From positions 1-64,000 of the forward strand of contig NZ_JBHUEO010000044.1 in NCBI RefSeq assembly GCF_042680885.1: a DNA stretch of 64,000 bases, read 5' to 3'. Under the pieces are notes generated by a model. That model was not told the DNA's origin, ran no database searches, and saw only the letters and a program-made list of their open reading frames with translations. Shown piece by piece: positions 8,093 through 16,164 of this stretch (positions are counted from its first letter, which is position 1; every line of letters starts with the position of its first letter). The DNA is from Siminovitchia sediminis (GTDB taxonomy: Bacteria > Bacillota > Bacilli > Bacillales > Bacillaceae_C). Made by a program: the position numbers and the translations under genes.

Positions 8093-9235
8093 ATGGTAAA
8101 GACGGTATTATTCGATGTGGACGGAGTGTTATTAAGCGAAGAACGCTATTTTGATATGTCCGCACTGACTGTATGGGAAGTTTTATACAGCAGTAAATAT
8201 ATGGGATTGAGGCCTGATAAATTTAAAGCAGATCCTGCAGATGAAGAGATTGAAAAAATCCGAAGGGACGTCTTTGTTGACGACCAAGTTTTGAAGCTGA
8301 TCAAAGCAGGCGGTGTGAACGCTAACTGGGATATGATTTACCTGACAGCTTCCTATCAGATCTTGTATTTGCTGGAACAAGCAAAAGGTGAGTTAGGCTG
8401 CAGTTTGGAGAAATGGTTGAAAAATGAAATTGACCGCTCTGTCTTGATGGAAATAGGAAACACTTTGTCCGGCAAAGATATCTCAATTGATTTTACTGCC
8501 TTCCTAGATGATTTTGCAAATGCTGAGCTATCGAAAAAAGGGCTCATGGATCATTTGGACCACCTGGCTAAAGAGAAGCTTGGCATTGAAACTACTATGT
8601 TTGGAAAAATGAATGAACTTTGGTATACGTGCGAGCATGCTTCCCAAGAATGGTATGTTGGTGACAAACATATCATCCAATCAACCGGAAAACCATCGGT
8701 TCAAACCGGAAAAGCCGGTTTTATGTCGGATGAAAAAGTACTGGCAGACAAAGAATCGGTTGGAGAACTGTTTTACACACTTAGCAAAAGTGGTGTCAGG
8801 ATTGGAATTGGGACAGGACGTCCTGAATTGGAAACGATCGAACCATTTAGGGCACTGGGCTGGCTTGATTATTTTGATATCAATAATATTGTTACAGCAG
8901 ATGATGTATTAAGGGCCGAGCGCAGCTTCCCTGAACATGCGCCCCTTTCTAAACCGCATCCTTTTACATATATTAAGGCATTGTCCTGTAAGCAGAAGTC
9001 TGACCAGGAATGCCTGAACGAAAAGCTTCCTGTTGAAAATGGGGAGGAAACTCTCATTGTCGGTGATTCCCTGGCAGATTTGATAGCCGCAAAGGAGATG
9101 GGCTGCTTGTTTGCAGCTGTTCTTACCGGCTTATCCGGCCAGGAAGCCAGAGCAGAGTTTGAGGAGCACCAGGCGGATTATATTTTGGATGGGGTACTCG
9201 GTGTGAAGGAAGTTGTACAGTCTATGACAAAATAA
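8093..9235 (+). CDS. HAD-superfamily hydrolase
   Basis: A cytoplasmic phosphatase-like protein of 380 aa. Motif I is FDVDGVLL at residues 7-14 with both nucleophile-region Asp residues. A long helical cap fills residues about 20-200. GIGTGRPELE (about 244) serves as the motif II region, and VGDSLADLIAAKEMG (about 323) is the acidic motif IV. The ATG at 8093 is preceded by AAAGGAG. It is longer than phosphoglycolate phosphatases because of the cap. It converges on serA and shares a bidirectional terminator with it; the substrate is unknown. Confidence 0.8.
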   Translation: MVKTVLFDVDGVLLSEERYFDMSALTVWEVLYSSKYMGLRPDKFKADPADEEIEKIRRDVFVDDQVLKLIKAGGVNANWDMIYLTASYQILYLLEQAKGELGCSLEKWLKNEIDRSVLMEIGNTLSGKDISIDFTAFLDDFANAELSKKGLMDHLDHLAKEKLGIETTMFGKMNELWYTCEHASQEWYVGDKHIIQSTGKPSVQTGKAGFMSDEKVLADKESVGELFYTLSKSGVRIGIGTGRPELETIEPFRALGWLDYFDINNIVTADDVLRAERSFPEHAPLSKPHPFTYIKALSCKQKSDQECLNEKLPVENGEETLIVGDSLADLIAAKEMGCLFAAVLTGLSGQEARAEFEEHQADYILDGVLGVKEVVQSMTK

Positions 9236-9245
9236 TATTGAAATT

Positions 9246-9280
9246 AAAAAAGATCCTGTCCATTAGTGGCAGGATCTTTT
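9246..9280. terminator. Bidirectional terminator between the HAD gene and serA
   Basis: AAAAGATCCTG and CAGGATCTTTT form a perfect stem with A-rich and T-rich flanks, giving a T-tail in both directions. Confidence 0.85.
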
Positions 9281-9287
9281 CATTTCA

Positions 9288-10904
9288 TTATTGCATATTA
9301 TAAGCAGGGAGATGCCCATTAGGGATTTCAAGGAACTGAACAGCTTTCAATCCATCCATTTCCACGAGTTCTTTGGCTACTTCATCATTTACTTTCTTAT
9401 CAAGCGTAAGCACCATATTGGCATCGCCGCCTGCTTCTGCTCTACCTACCTGCATGGTGCCGATGTTAATGTCATGGTTGCCGAGAATGGAGCCGACACG
9501 GCCGATCATGCCAGGAACGTCGTGATGCTCAATATAGAGCAGATAACGTTCTGGGCGGACATCCACCCTGTACTCATTCATTTTCACAATGCGTGCTCCG
9601 TACCCGTTCAGGACCGTCGCTCCGATGGTTGAATGGTGATCTCCATGGTGAAGGGTCAATTCCATATAGCTTGCAAACCCTTTGCTTTCCGGATTTTTCA
9701 TTACGTTGAAAGAAACTCCCTGATCATTCAAAAGGTGAAGGGCGTTTACCATATTGACAGAATCACTCAAATGGTAAGATAAAATACCTTTGATCATCGT
9801 TCGTGTCAGAAGATTGTTATCTTCTTTTGCAAGATTTCCATAGTAATGGATATCAATTTTATCAGGAGCATTTTTCAGCAGTTGGATAGCAAGTATGCCA
9901 ATTTGCTCTCCCAAATCAATAAAAGGCTGAAGTTTCTTTTGAGTTTCACCGGAAACCTGCGGCATGTTGATCGCATGATGGATTGAGTCGGTTTCAAAAA
10001 TATCAATGATTTCTTCACTGACTTCCTGCGCCACTTTTTCCTGAGCCTCAACAGTGGATGCACCCAAGTGTGGAGTGACAATCGCATGTGGATGGCTGAG
10101 CAGCTCTTGGTTGGATGCTGGTTCCGTTTCAAAAACATCGATGGCAGCCCCCGCCACTTGTCCGGAATTTAATCCGCGTACTAAAGCATCCTCATCGATG
10201 ATCCCGCCGCGTGCACAGTTAATGATCCGTACGCCTTTTTTCGTTTTGGCGAGATAATCATCGTTGATTAATCCTTTCGTATCTTTGGTCAGCGGTGTAT
10301 GAACGGTGATAAAGTCTGCTTCCCGAGCAATATCATACAAAGTCGCTTTTGTGATGTTCATCTGATTTGCACGTTCTTCTGTCAAATAAGGATCATAACC
10401 GAGAATTTTCATTCCAAATCTTTGAGCTCTTTTCGCTACTTCAGCACCGATTTTACCCATTCCGATGACACCGAGGGTTTTCTCGTACAGTTCAACCCCT
10501 TTAAAAGCGTTCCGGTCCCAATTCCCTGCAGAAGTGGACATGTGTGCATGGGGGATTCTGCGAGCCAGGGAAAGCATCATCGCCATGGTGTGCTCAGCTG
10601 CAGAAATGGTGTTGGCTCCGGGAGCGTTGATCACGAGAATCCCTTTTCTTGTCGCAGCGTTAATATCGATATTATCTACACCAACACCTGCACGGGCGAC
10701 GACCCGCAGCTTTTCGGCTGCATTGAGGAGATCTTCTGTTACCTGTGTTTGGCTTCGGACGATTAACGCATCATAGTCCTTGATGATTTCTTTTAACTCT
10801 TCCGGAGACAAGCCAGATTTTTTATCTACAGTAAAATTGGGATGATCATATAGTGCTTTTAATCCACTGTCGCTAATTGAATCTGTTACGATAACCTTAT
10901 ACAT
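9288..10904 (-). CDS. serA: D-3-phosphoglycerate dehydrogenase
   Basis: The first committed enzyme of serine biosynthesis, oxidising 3-phosphoglycerate to 3-phosphohydroxypyruvate with NAD. 538 aa, the long form: catalytic and NAD-binding domain (GVIGMGKIGAEVAKRA near residue 145, catalytic Arg in NCARGG, Glu in FETEP, His in TPHLGAST), an intervening domain, and a C-terminal ACT domain (LLYIEHHDVPGMIGRVG onward) for feedback by serine. The start is taken at the ATG at 10904 (MYKVIVTD) behind AGGAGG, which overlaps the end of the upstream aminotransferase gene by 8 nt. Both genes lie behind a Ser T-box. Confidence 0.95.
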   Translation of the reverse strand: MYKVIVTDSISDSGLKALYDHPNFTVDKKSGLSPEELKEIIKDYDALIVRSQTQVTEDLLNAAEKLRVVARAGVGVDNIDINAATRKGILVINAPGANTISAAEHTMAMMLSLARRIPHAHMSTSAGNWDRNAFKGVELYEKTLGVIGMGKIGAEVAKRAQRFGMKILGYDPYLTEERANQMNITKATLYDIAREADFITVHTPLTKDTKGLINDDYLAKTKKGVRIINCARGGIIDEDALVRGLNSGQVAGAAIDVFETEPASNQELLSHPHAIVTPHLGASTVEAQEKVAQEVSEEIIDIFETDSIHHAINMPQVSGETQKKLQPFIDLGEQIGILAIQLLKNAPDKIDIHYYGNLAKEDNNLLTRTMIKGILSYHLSDSVNMVNALHLLNDQGVSFNVMKNPESKGFASYMELTLHHGDHHSTIGATVLNGYGARIVKMNEYRVDVRPERYLLYIEHHDVPGMIGRVGSILGNHDINIGTMQVGRAEAGGDANMVLTLDKKVNDEVAKELVEMDGLKAVQFLEIPNGHLPAYNMQ

Positions 10905-12054
10905 GTTCAGACCAAACCTCCTGTGCTCTCTTAGTGGCCGCGCCCAGTACATCTTTGCCATCTATTGCTTTTACAGTCATTTCAACAGCTGTTAACACAG
11001 TTAATACATCATACGGTGTGCAATATCCCATATGGCCGATCCGGAAAATTTCGCCTGACAGTTTTTGCTGGCCTCCTGCCAAAGAAATATTAAATTTGTC
11101 TTTGATCATTTTTTTCATCTCATTTGCTTTTCCATTTTCTGGCTTTACTGCTGTGACCGTCGGAGATGCTATCTCATCTGAAGTGAGAAGTGGAATATCC
11201 AGTGCTTTGATACCTTCACGTGTCATTGTTTTTAATAGATCATGACGTTTAATGACGTTATCCAGTCCTTCCTCTTCGATCATTTGGCATACCTCCTGGG
11301 CACCATAGATTAAAGAAACGGCAGGAGTAAATGGTGTGGACTTCTTTTGCTCATAAGCATCAAAATACCGGTTCAAGTCAAAGTAGAAGCGGGCAGCCTT
11401 GTTGTTTTTCATCACTTCTTTTGCATGGTCACTGACAGCTACAAATGCTAATCCAGGGGGCAGCATTAAGGCTTTTTGTGATCCGGAAACTAAAATATCA
11501 ATGTTCCAACCCGCCATATCTGCCGGTACGCCTCCAATGCAGCTTACACCATCAACAATGAATAGAGCATCAGATACACGCTTTGTCACTTCACCAAGTT
11601 CATTGATCGGATGAATGACGCTTGTAGAGGTTTCACAGTATGTAGCGAAAACAGCCTTAACCTGGTAATTGGCTGATGTAATAAAATCTTCCAGCTGTTC
11701 AGGCTGACAAACTGTTCCCCATTCCACTTCAAGCCGATGGACATTGGCACCGTGGGCTTCAAGGATTTTCGCAAAACGGTCTCCAAAAGCTCCTCCCACA
11801 ATAACAACCACGTGGTCTCCAGGCTCGATCGTATTGACAGCAGCTGCTTCCAAAGCGCCTGTTCCACTTGCTGATAAGATACAAACCGGGTTGTCTGATC
11901 CGAATACCGGTTGTAACCTTGTTGCTACATCCTCAAGTAAAACAGGAAATTCTGCGCTGCGGTGTCCAATCATAGGCTTGCTCATCGCAACATTTACCCG
12001 GTTGGGTATGGGAGTCGGTCCTGGTGTAAACAAATACTCTTTGTCTAAAAACAC
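10897..12054 (-). CDS. Class V aminotransferase, probable phosphoserine aminotransferase
   Basis: A PLP enzyme of 385 aa in the alanine-glyoxylate/serine-pyruvate aminotransferase group. FTPGPTPIPNRV is at the N-terminus, the GTGALEAAAVN phosphate-binding loop near residue 66, DGVSCIGG near residue 169, and the PLP lysine in SGSQKALMLPPG near residue 195. The GTG start at 12054 follows GAAAGGA. The gene overlaps serA, and both sit behind a T-box reading a serine codon. This is strong context for the second step of serine synthesis (3-phosphohydroxypyruvate to phosphoserine), in place of a classical serC. From sequence alone it would only be named alanine-glyoxylate aminotransferase-like. Confidence 0.85.
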   Translation of the reverse strand: MFLDKEYLFTPGPTPIPNRVNVAMSKPMIGHRSAEFPVLLEDVATRLQPVFGSDNPVCILSASGTGALEAAAVNTIEPGDHVVVIVGGAFGDRFAKILEAHGANVHRLEVEWGTVCQPEQLEDFITSANYQVKAVFATYCETSTSVIHPINELGEVTKRVSDALFIVDGVSCIGGVPADMAGWNIDILVSGSQKALMLPPGLAFVAVSDHAKEVMKNNKAARFYFDLNRYFDAYEQKKSTPFTPAVSLIYGAQEVCQMIEEEGLDNVIKRHDLLKTMTREGIKALDIPLLTSDEIASPTVTAVKPENGKANEMKKMIKDKFNISLAGGQQKLSGEIFRIGHMGYCTPYDVLTVLTAVEMTVKAIDGKDVLGAATKRAQEVWSEHV

Positions 12055-12088
12055 TGATTGTTCATCCTTTCAAATGTAAAGTAAATGA

Positions 12089-12370
12089 AAAACCCCCCAT
12101 AACAGACAGGGATGTGTCTTGTTATGAGGGACGATTATCCGTGGTGCCACCCTCGTTCACTGTTCTAAGTCATGCGTAAAGGTGCCCGTTGCCGTCCATT
12201 CCACGACGCATACTTGTAACAGTCTCGAGAAGATAACGGCATAAGCCGGGCCATGGGCCTGTTCCGGAGTGCTGGGCTGCTTGAAGTTAAAACGCCGGTT
12301 TTCACCCGCCACCGACTCTCTTAAGTTTTAACTTCATAGCCGTCTCCGTCATTACATTGTGCACTGATTC
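12089..12370 (-). promoter_or_regulatory. T-box leader, serine-specific (specifier AGC)
   Basis: On the minus strand the leader carries the T-box signature AGGGTGGCACCACGG. It is followed by a terminator in which CCCTCATAACA pairs with TGTTATGGGGG before T5 (about 12089-12132). In Stem I the helix AAGTTAAAAC/GTTTTAACTT is followed by the internal loop CAAGCA. The triplet before the conserved A is AGC (12281-12279), a serine codon. Uncharged tRNA-Ser would favour antitermination and switch on the aminotransferase-serA operon. Confidence 0.92.
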
Positions 12371-12383
12371 ATTTATAGAAAAC

Positions 12384-12392
12384 ATTTTAGCA
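12384..12392 (-). promoter_or_regulatory. Extended -10 promoter of the Ser T-box operon
   Basis: TGCTAAAAT on the minus strand is a TGn-extended -10 element just before the T-box. No good -35 is visible at the usual distance. Confidence 0.45.
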
Positions 12393-12517
12393 CATTGTTT
12401 CAGTAATAAAAAGGGATAAAATATAGAAAAATGCCTGCAAAGAGATGTATCCGTTTACATATATTGTAATCAATGAAAAGTGATTCATACAAGATTCTCT
12501 CATAAAAATATAGTAAT

Positions 12518-15289
12518 ATGAAGAAAACGATATCTACAGACAGGCGGGTGAAGGAATTGAAAATAGAAGACAGTTTAGTTACCAAGACTTATTATGAAAG
12601 AAAGTTCTTGCAAGGGGACTTGGAAGATCATCCCATTCGCCAGCTGGGAGAGCTGTATGTAAAAGAGCAAAAAAAAGAAATGTCAGACCTTTCCTATATC
12701 CGATTTGCCCAAGGGGAGGTTTATTTTCATAACAGTGATTTTGAAGCGGCTATTTTCAAATGGGAAAATATACATAATGAGCTGGAGCCGTGGGCAAAGA
12801 AAAATATGGCTGATGCATATTTTGAGTTGGAACTGTTAGACACAGCCGAAGATATTTACAAATCCATCACAACAGATTCTCTCGTATTAAATACTGAGAT
12901 TGCTTTACAGTTGTTCACTTTATACTTGGAACAAAACAAGTATGAAGAGGCGGATCAGATGATTAAAAATGCAGTAGCCATTCATCCGGACTACCAGAAT
13001 GTAACAGAATTGGCATGCGCATTTTTTGAAGAACGTAAAGACTGGAACAGTGCTGTTGAACTTGCCGTCAAAGAGGCAGCTCGGACGAAGGCTCCGGAGT
13101 GGTTCAAAAAGCTGCACACCTTTATTGAAGATGGACAAACCGTTTCGTTTGGTCCCTCGCACTTTGTACCCATTCTTTATTTGGCACAAAAAGTAGATGT
13201 ATCTATTTTTGAGCAGTTGATGGAAGCCCTTTGGGAAAAACATAGAGAAAAAGAGGAAGATTTTCTTTTATGGATCACTGAAGCAACAATTATACTGCTG
13301 GATCCGGATATACCATCAAATCATCATTGGAAATCACTGCCGCTCCTTATGGAGGATTCATTTAGACAACTCCTGTCGGGACGATATTATTTGTCGGAGC
13401 TTACGGACATTATGCCGAACTTGCTTCGCGCATGGATGAAACTGGGAAATAGAGCTGAGGGAACATTCGCAGCAACAGCTGTATTGGCCTGGAATGATGT
13501 ATTTGCCGGACACATGGACGAAAAGACGGTTCAGGCTGCACAGGGATCTTTATCTCAAACAGCAGGCGTTGAACCATTGATAAAAGATAGTTCGGCATTG
13601 GCCAAATCCATTCAGGGCTGGGCCGGCAGCCGAAACCTCAACCTTCATCCAAGGTTTGAGTGGAGTCTCAATAAGCTGACGGATCTACAGTCACGCCGCA
13701 TCATCGTAGCAGGAAAGTCAGCAAGTGAAAAAACTTCATTTATTCACTTAATGCTGAATCAAGGGAACGGTGATTTTATGGGCAGCCCGATTCCCGTCAT
13801 GTACCAGGACGGTGAAAAAACGCAGTTGCAGCTTATTTCAAATGAAGGGATAACCACCGTTACCAATAGCAGCGAATGGATGGAATTTGAGCATAGACGT
13901 GATGCCCTTATGAAATATACAGCACGGTACCCATTTTTACATGATCATCATACGGCAGTCATTGAATATCCTGACAAGGACATCTTTAGCAATAGTGAAC
14001 ACTTCCATGACTATGTAAGAATGAGTGACGCCCTGTTATTTGTTCTGAACTCGGCAGAACCATTTTCCGCTGAAGAATGTGAATTCCTGTTAAAAGTAAA
14101 AGAAAAGATTCCATTGTGCCCTATCCACTTTGTGTTAAAGAAAGATAATCTATTGTCCACCGAAAAAATGGAAGAATTAAGTAAGAGGATTCATCAATAC
14201 TTCCCAGAGTCAGGATTGATCACTTATTCACCGGATGGAAACGATGTACAGCAGCAGCAGGGGCTTGCCCGGTTTATGGAGGATCATTTCTCCGGGAACC
14301 CTAATGTCCGGCTGCGGACCGGGAACATGCTGTTTTTTATAAGGGGAATCATTAAGCACTTGTTGGAACAGCAGGCCAAGATAGAAGATGATCTTCATCA
14401 ATCCATACAGCATGATGAAGATTTACTGGCAAGGCTTAAGGGAGCGGTCAACCAGCTGTATGATATAGAAGAAGAAAAGACGAAAACCATTCAAAATGCG
14501 TATAAATCGTTAAAAGACGAACTGCGGAAAGACCTGCTCCAGACCATTCCGAAGTTAATTAAAGAGTCTGCTGATATTCTTCGGGAAGACAGTGATTTTG
14601 GCAGCATTCATTTAAAATTAAATGAAGAAATGAATAAAAGGATTGATGAGTATGTACAATATACAGTCCATCCAACATATATCAGTTCTTTGCAGGATTG
14701 GATCAGTTTTTCCGAGAAAGAGCTGAACCGGGCACAGGAACTTTTAATTGAATGGAGTGACAGTTTAAATGATTTAATGGGCCAGGATCGGCTCCGGCTG
14801 GAATGTGATTTTCAGATTTTAGCGGACTGGCAAAGAGATGCCGACCGGATGACAGGAATTATTCAAATCGATAAGGAAAATATTTTATTAAAAAGAACTC
14901 CGGCGCAAGTATTGCTGAAAAGTGCAGGGAAAATATTTGGGGTGATCCCTGCCAATCAGACGATTATGTATAATCGTTATAAAAGCTTTATAGAAAATGA
15001 AGATTTTACGGAGACAGCTGAATCGATCGCTGATAAATTTTTCCGCCAATTTGAGCTCCTGGAAAAAGCAATACCTAGGGACATCTCGCTGTTCTTCAGG
15101 GAACCCTTTGCAGTTTTGAAGAAATCAGCGGAGTTTTATCAGGAACAGGCCGATCATAACACGGCGATGTTGGATGAGATGAAATCACATCCTGAGATGT
15201 TTCGGGATCCGGTTAAATTGTTTGAGGTCCGTCTTCGCCAAATGGAATGGCTCCAATTTCAGGCAAAAGATGAAAAGTATGTTCATTAA
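12518..15289 (+). CDS. Large TPR-like protein with degenerate dynamin/GTPase domain
   Basis: 923 aa, no signal peptide or membrane span. The first 200 residues are helical and TPR-like (ARGEVY/YFELELLDTAEDIY-type repeats spaced about 35 aa). Near residue 400 a G1-like loop reads IIVAGKSASEKTSFIHL: the Lys-Thr is kept, but the second Gly of GxxxxGK(S/T) is Glu. The G3 site reads EYPD rather than DxxG, and a G4-like LKKDNL is near residue 545. A long coiled-coil/helical region (residues about 610-900) resembles dynamin-like stalks. It probably binds nucleotide poorly, if at all. The start is uncertain: a possible -10 (TATAGT at 12508) sits very close to the ATG at 12518, so a GTG at 12548 may be the real start. 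Confidence 0.7.
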   Translation: MKKTISTDRRVKELKIEDSLVTKTYYERKFLQGDLEDHPIRQLGELYVKEQKKEMSDLSYIRFAQGEVYFHNSDFEAAIFKWENIHNELEPWAKKNMADAYFELELLDTAEDIYKSITTDSLVLNTEIALQLFTLYLEQNKYEEADQMIKNAVAIHPDYQNVTELACAFFEERKDWNSAVELAVKEAARTKAPEWFKKLHTFIEDGQTVSFGPSHFVPILYLAQKVDVSIFEQLMEALWEKHREKEEDFLLWITEATIILLDPDIPSNHHWKSLPLLMEDSFRQLLSGRYYLSELTDIMPNLLRAWMKLGNRAEGTFAATAVLAWNDVFAGHMDEKTVQAAQGSLSQTAGVEPLIKDSSALAKSIQGWAGSRNLNLHPRFEWSLNKLTDLQSRRIIVAGKSASEKTSFIHLMLNQGNGDFMGSPIPVMYQDGEKTQLQLISNEGITTVTNSSEWMEFEHRRDALMKYTARYPFLHDHHTAVIEYPDKDIFSNSEHFHDYVRMSDALLFVLNSAEPFSAEECEFLLKVKEKIPLCPIHFVLKKDNLLSTEKMEELSKRIHQYFPESGLITYSPDGNDVQQQQGLARFMEDHFSGNPNVRLRTGNMLFFIRGIIKHLLEQQAKIEDDLHQSIQHDEDLLARLKGAVNQLYDIEEEKTKTIQNAYKSLKDELRKDLLQTIPKLIKESADILREDSDFGSIHLKLNEEMNKRIDEYVQYTVHPTYISSLQDWISFSEKELNRAQELLIEWSDSLNDLMGQDRLRLECDFQILADWQRDADRMTGIIQIDKENILLKRTPAQVLLKSAGKIFGVIPANQTIMYNRYKSFIENEDFTETAESIADKFFRQFELLEKAIPRDISLFFREPFAVLKKSAEFYQEQADHNTAMLDEMKSHPEMFRDPVKLFEVRLRQMEWLQFQAKDEKYVH

Positions 15290-15371
15290 TTCTATATCCC
15301 CTGTACAACATGGCCCAATAATGGGTACTGCTGCAAGATGATCCGGAACTTATAGGGAAAGAGGGAAAACA

Positions 15372-15773
15372 GTGAACATCGCATTGATTGCACACGACAA
15401 GAAAAAAGATGATATGGTTCAATTTTCAACGGCATACCGACATATTTTAGAACAGCACAAATTGTATGCAACAGGAACAACAGGAATGAGAATTCAGGAA
15501 ATCACCGGCCTGGACATAGAGCGTTTTGAATCCGGGCCCCTTGGCGGGGACCAGCAAATCGGCGCACTCGTGGCCCAAAAACAAATTGACTTGATTATAT
15601 TCCTTCGTGATCCTCTAACCGCGCAGCCACATGAACCGGATGTTTCCGCGCTCATGAGACTGAGTGATGTATACGGGGTACCGCTGGCGACCAACATGGG
15701 AACCGCCGAATTACTGATCCGTGGCCTGGAGCGTGGAGATCTGGATTGGAGATCAGTTGTACACAAAGAGTAA
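15372..15773 (+). CDS. mgsA: Methylglyoxal synthase
   Basis: Converts dihydroxyacetone phosphate to methylglyoxal and phosphate, a bypass of lower glycolysis under phosphate limitation or sugar-phosphate stress. 133 aa, normal family length. The landmarks are intact: NIALIAHDKKKDDM at the N-terminus, TGTTGMRI near residue 34, SGPLGGDQQIGALV near residue 54 and the catalytic Asp in FLRDPLTAQPHEPDV. The GTG start follows GAAAGAGGG. In many Bacilli this gene sits with dapB and bacillithiol genes; here it follows the large TPR/GTPase-like gene by 80 nt with no terminator between, suggesting joint transcription. Confidence 0.95.
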   Translation: MNIALIAHDKKKDDMVQFSTAYRHILEQHKLYATGTTGMRIQEITGLDIERFESGPLGGDQQIGALVAQKQIDLIIFLRDPLTAQPHEPDVSALMRLSDVYGVPLATNMGTAELLIRGLERGDLDWRSVVHKE

Positions 15774-15785
15774 CATGAATGACCA

Positions 15786-15818
15786 AACAGCATCCTGAAG
15801 GAGTGCTGTTTTTTTTTA
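15786..15818 (+). terminator. Terminator after mgsA
   Basis: AACAGCA pairs with TGCTGTT, followed by a T8-9 run. Confidence 0.85.
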
Positions 15819-15903
15819 TGAAGTGCTGGCATTGGGGGAGTGCATCCCGTAGGAGAATCTATATTGAAAACATATGTTTCCGAAGCAACGGCTCAAATTA
15901 AGA

Positions 15904-15969
15904 CACGGTAGGGTTTCGGTAAGAAATGCTCCCGAAGGATTAACTCATCCCAAACCACGGTAGGGTTTC
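15904..15969. repeat. Two direct copies of a 14-base motif
   Basis: CACGGTAGGGTTTC occurs at 15904-15917 and again at 15956-15969, 52 bp apart, in the gene-free stretch 15820-16164. Each copy is followed by a GGT(A/G)AGAAA-like sequence. Function unknown; it may be a remnant of a repeated element or a pair of protein sites. The rest of the gap shows nothing supportable. Confidence 0.5.
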
Positions 15970-16164
15970 TTCGGTGAGAAAACCTACTGGACAGGGGGTG
16001 AAGCGACCAACCCGCATACAGTTTGGTGGGCGTCCGTTATTTCATATCAGCAAAATCTTAATCTCTCTCATGTCACACAGCTGCCATAATATGACTTATA
16101 GCCTATTTATCTATCAGATGTTATACTACAATATAGACTCATATTTTTTAAGGGAGCTGGAAGA

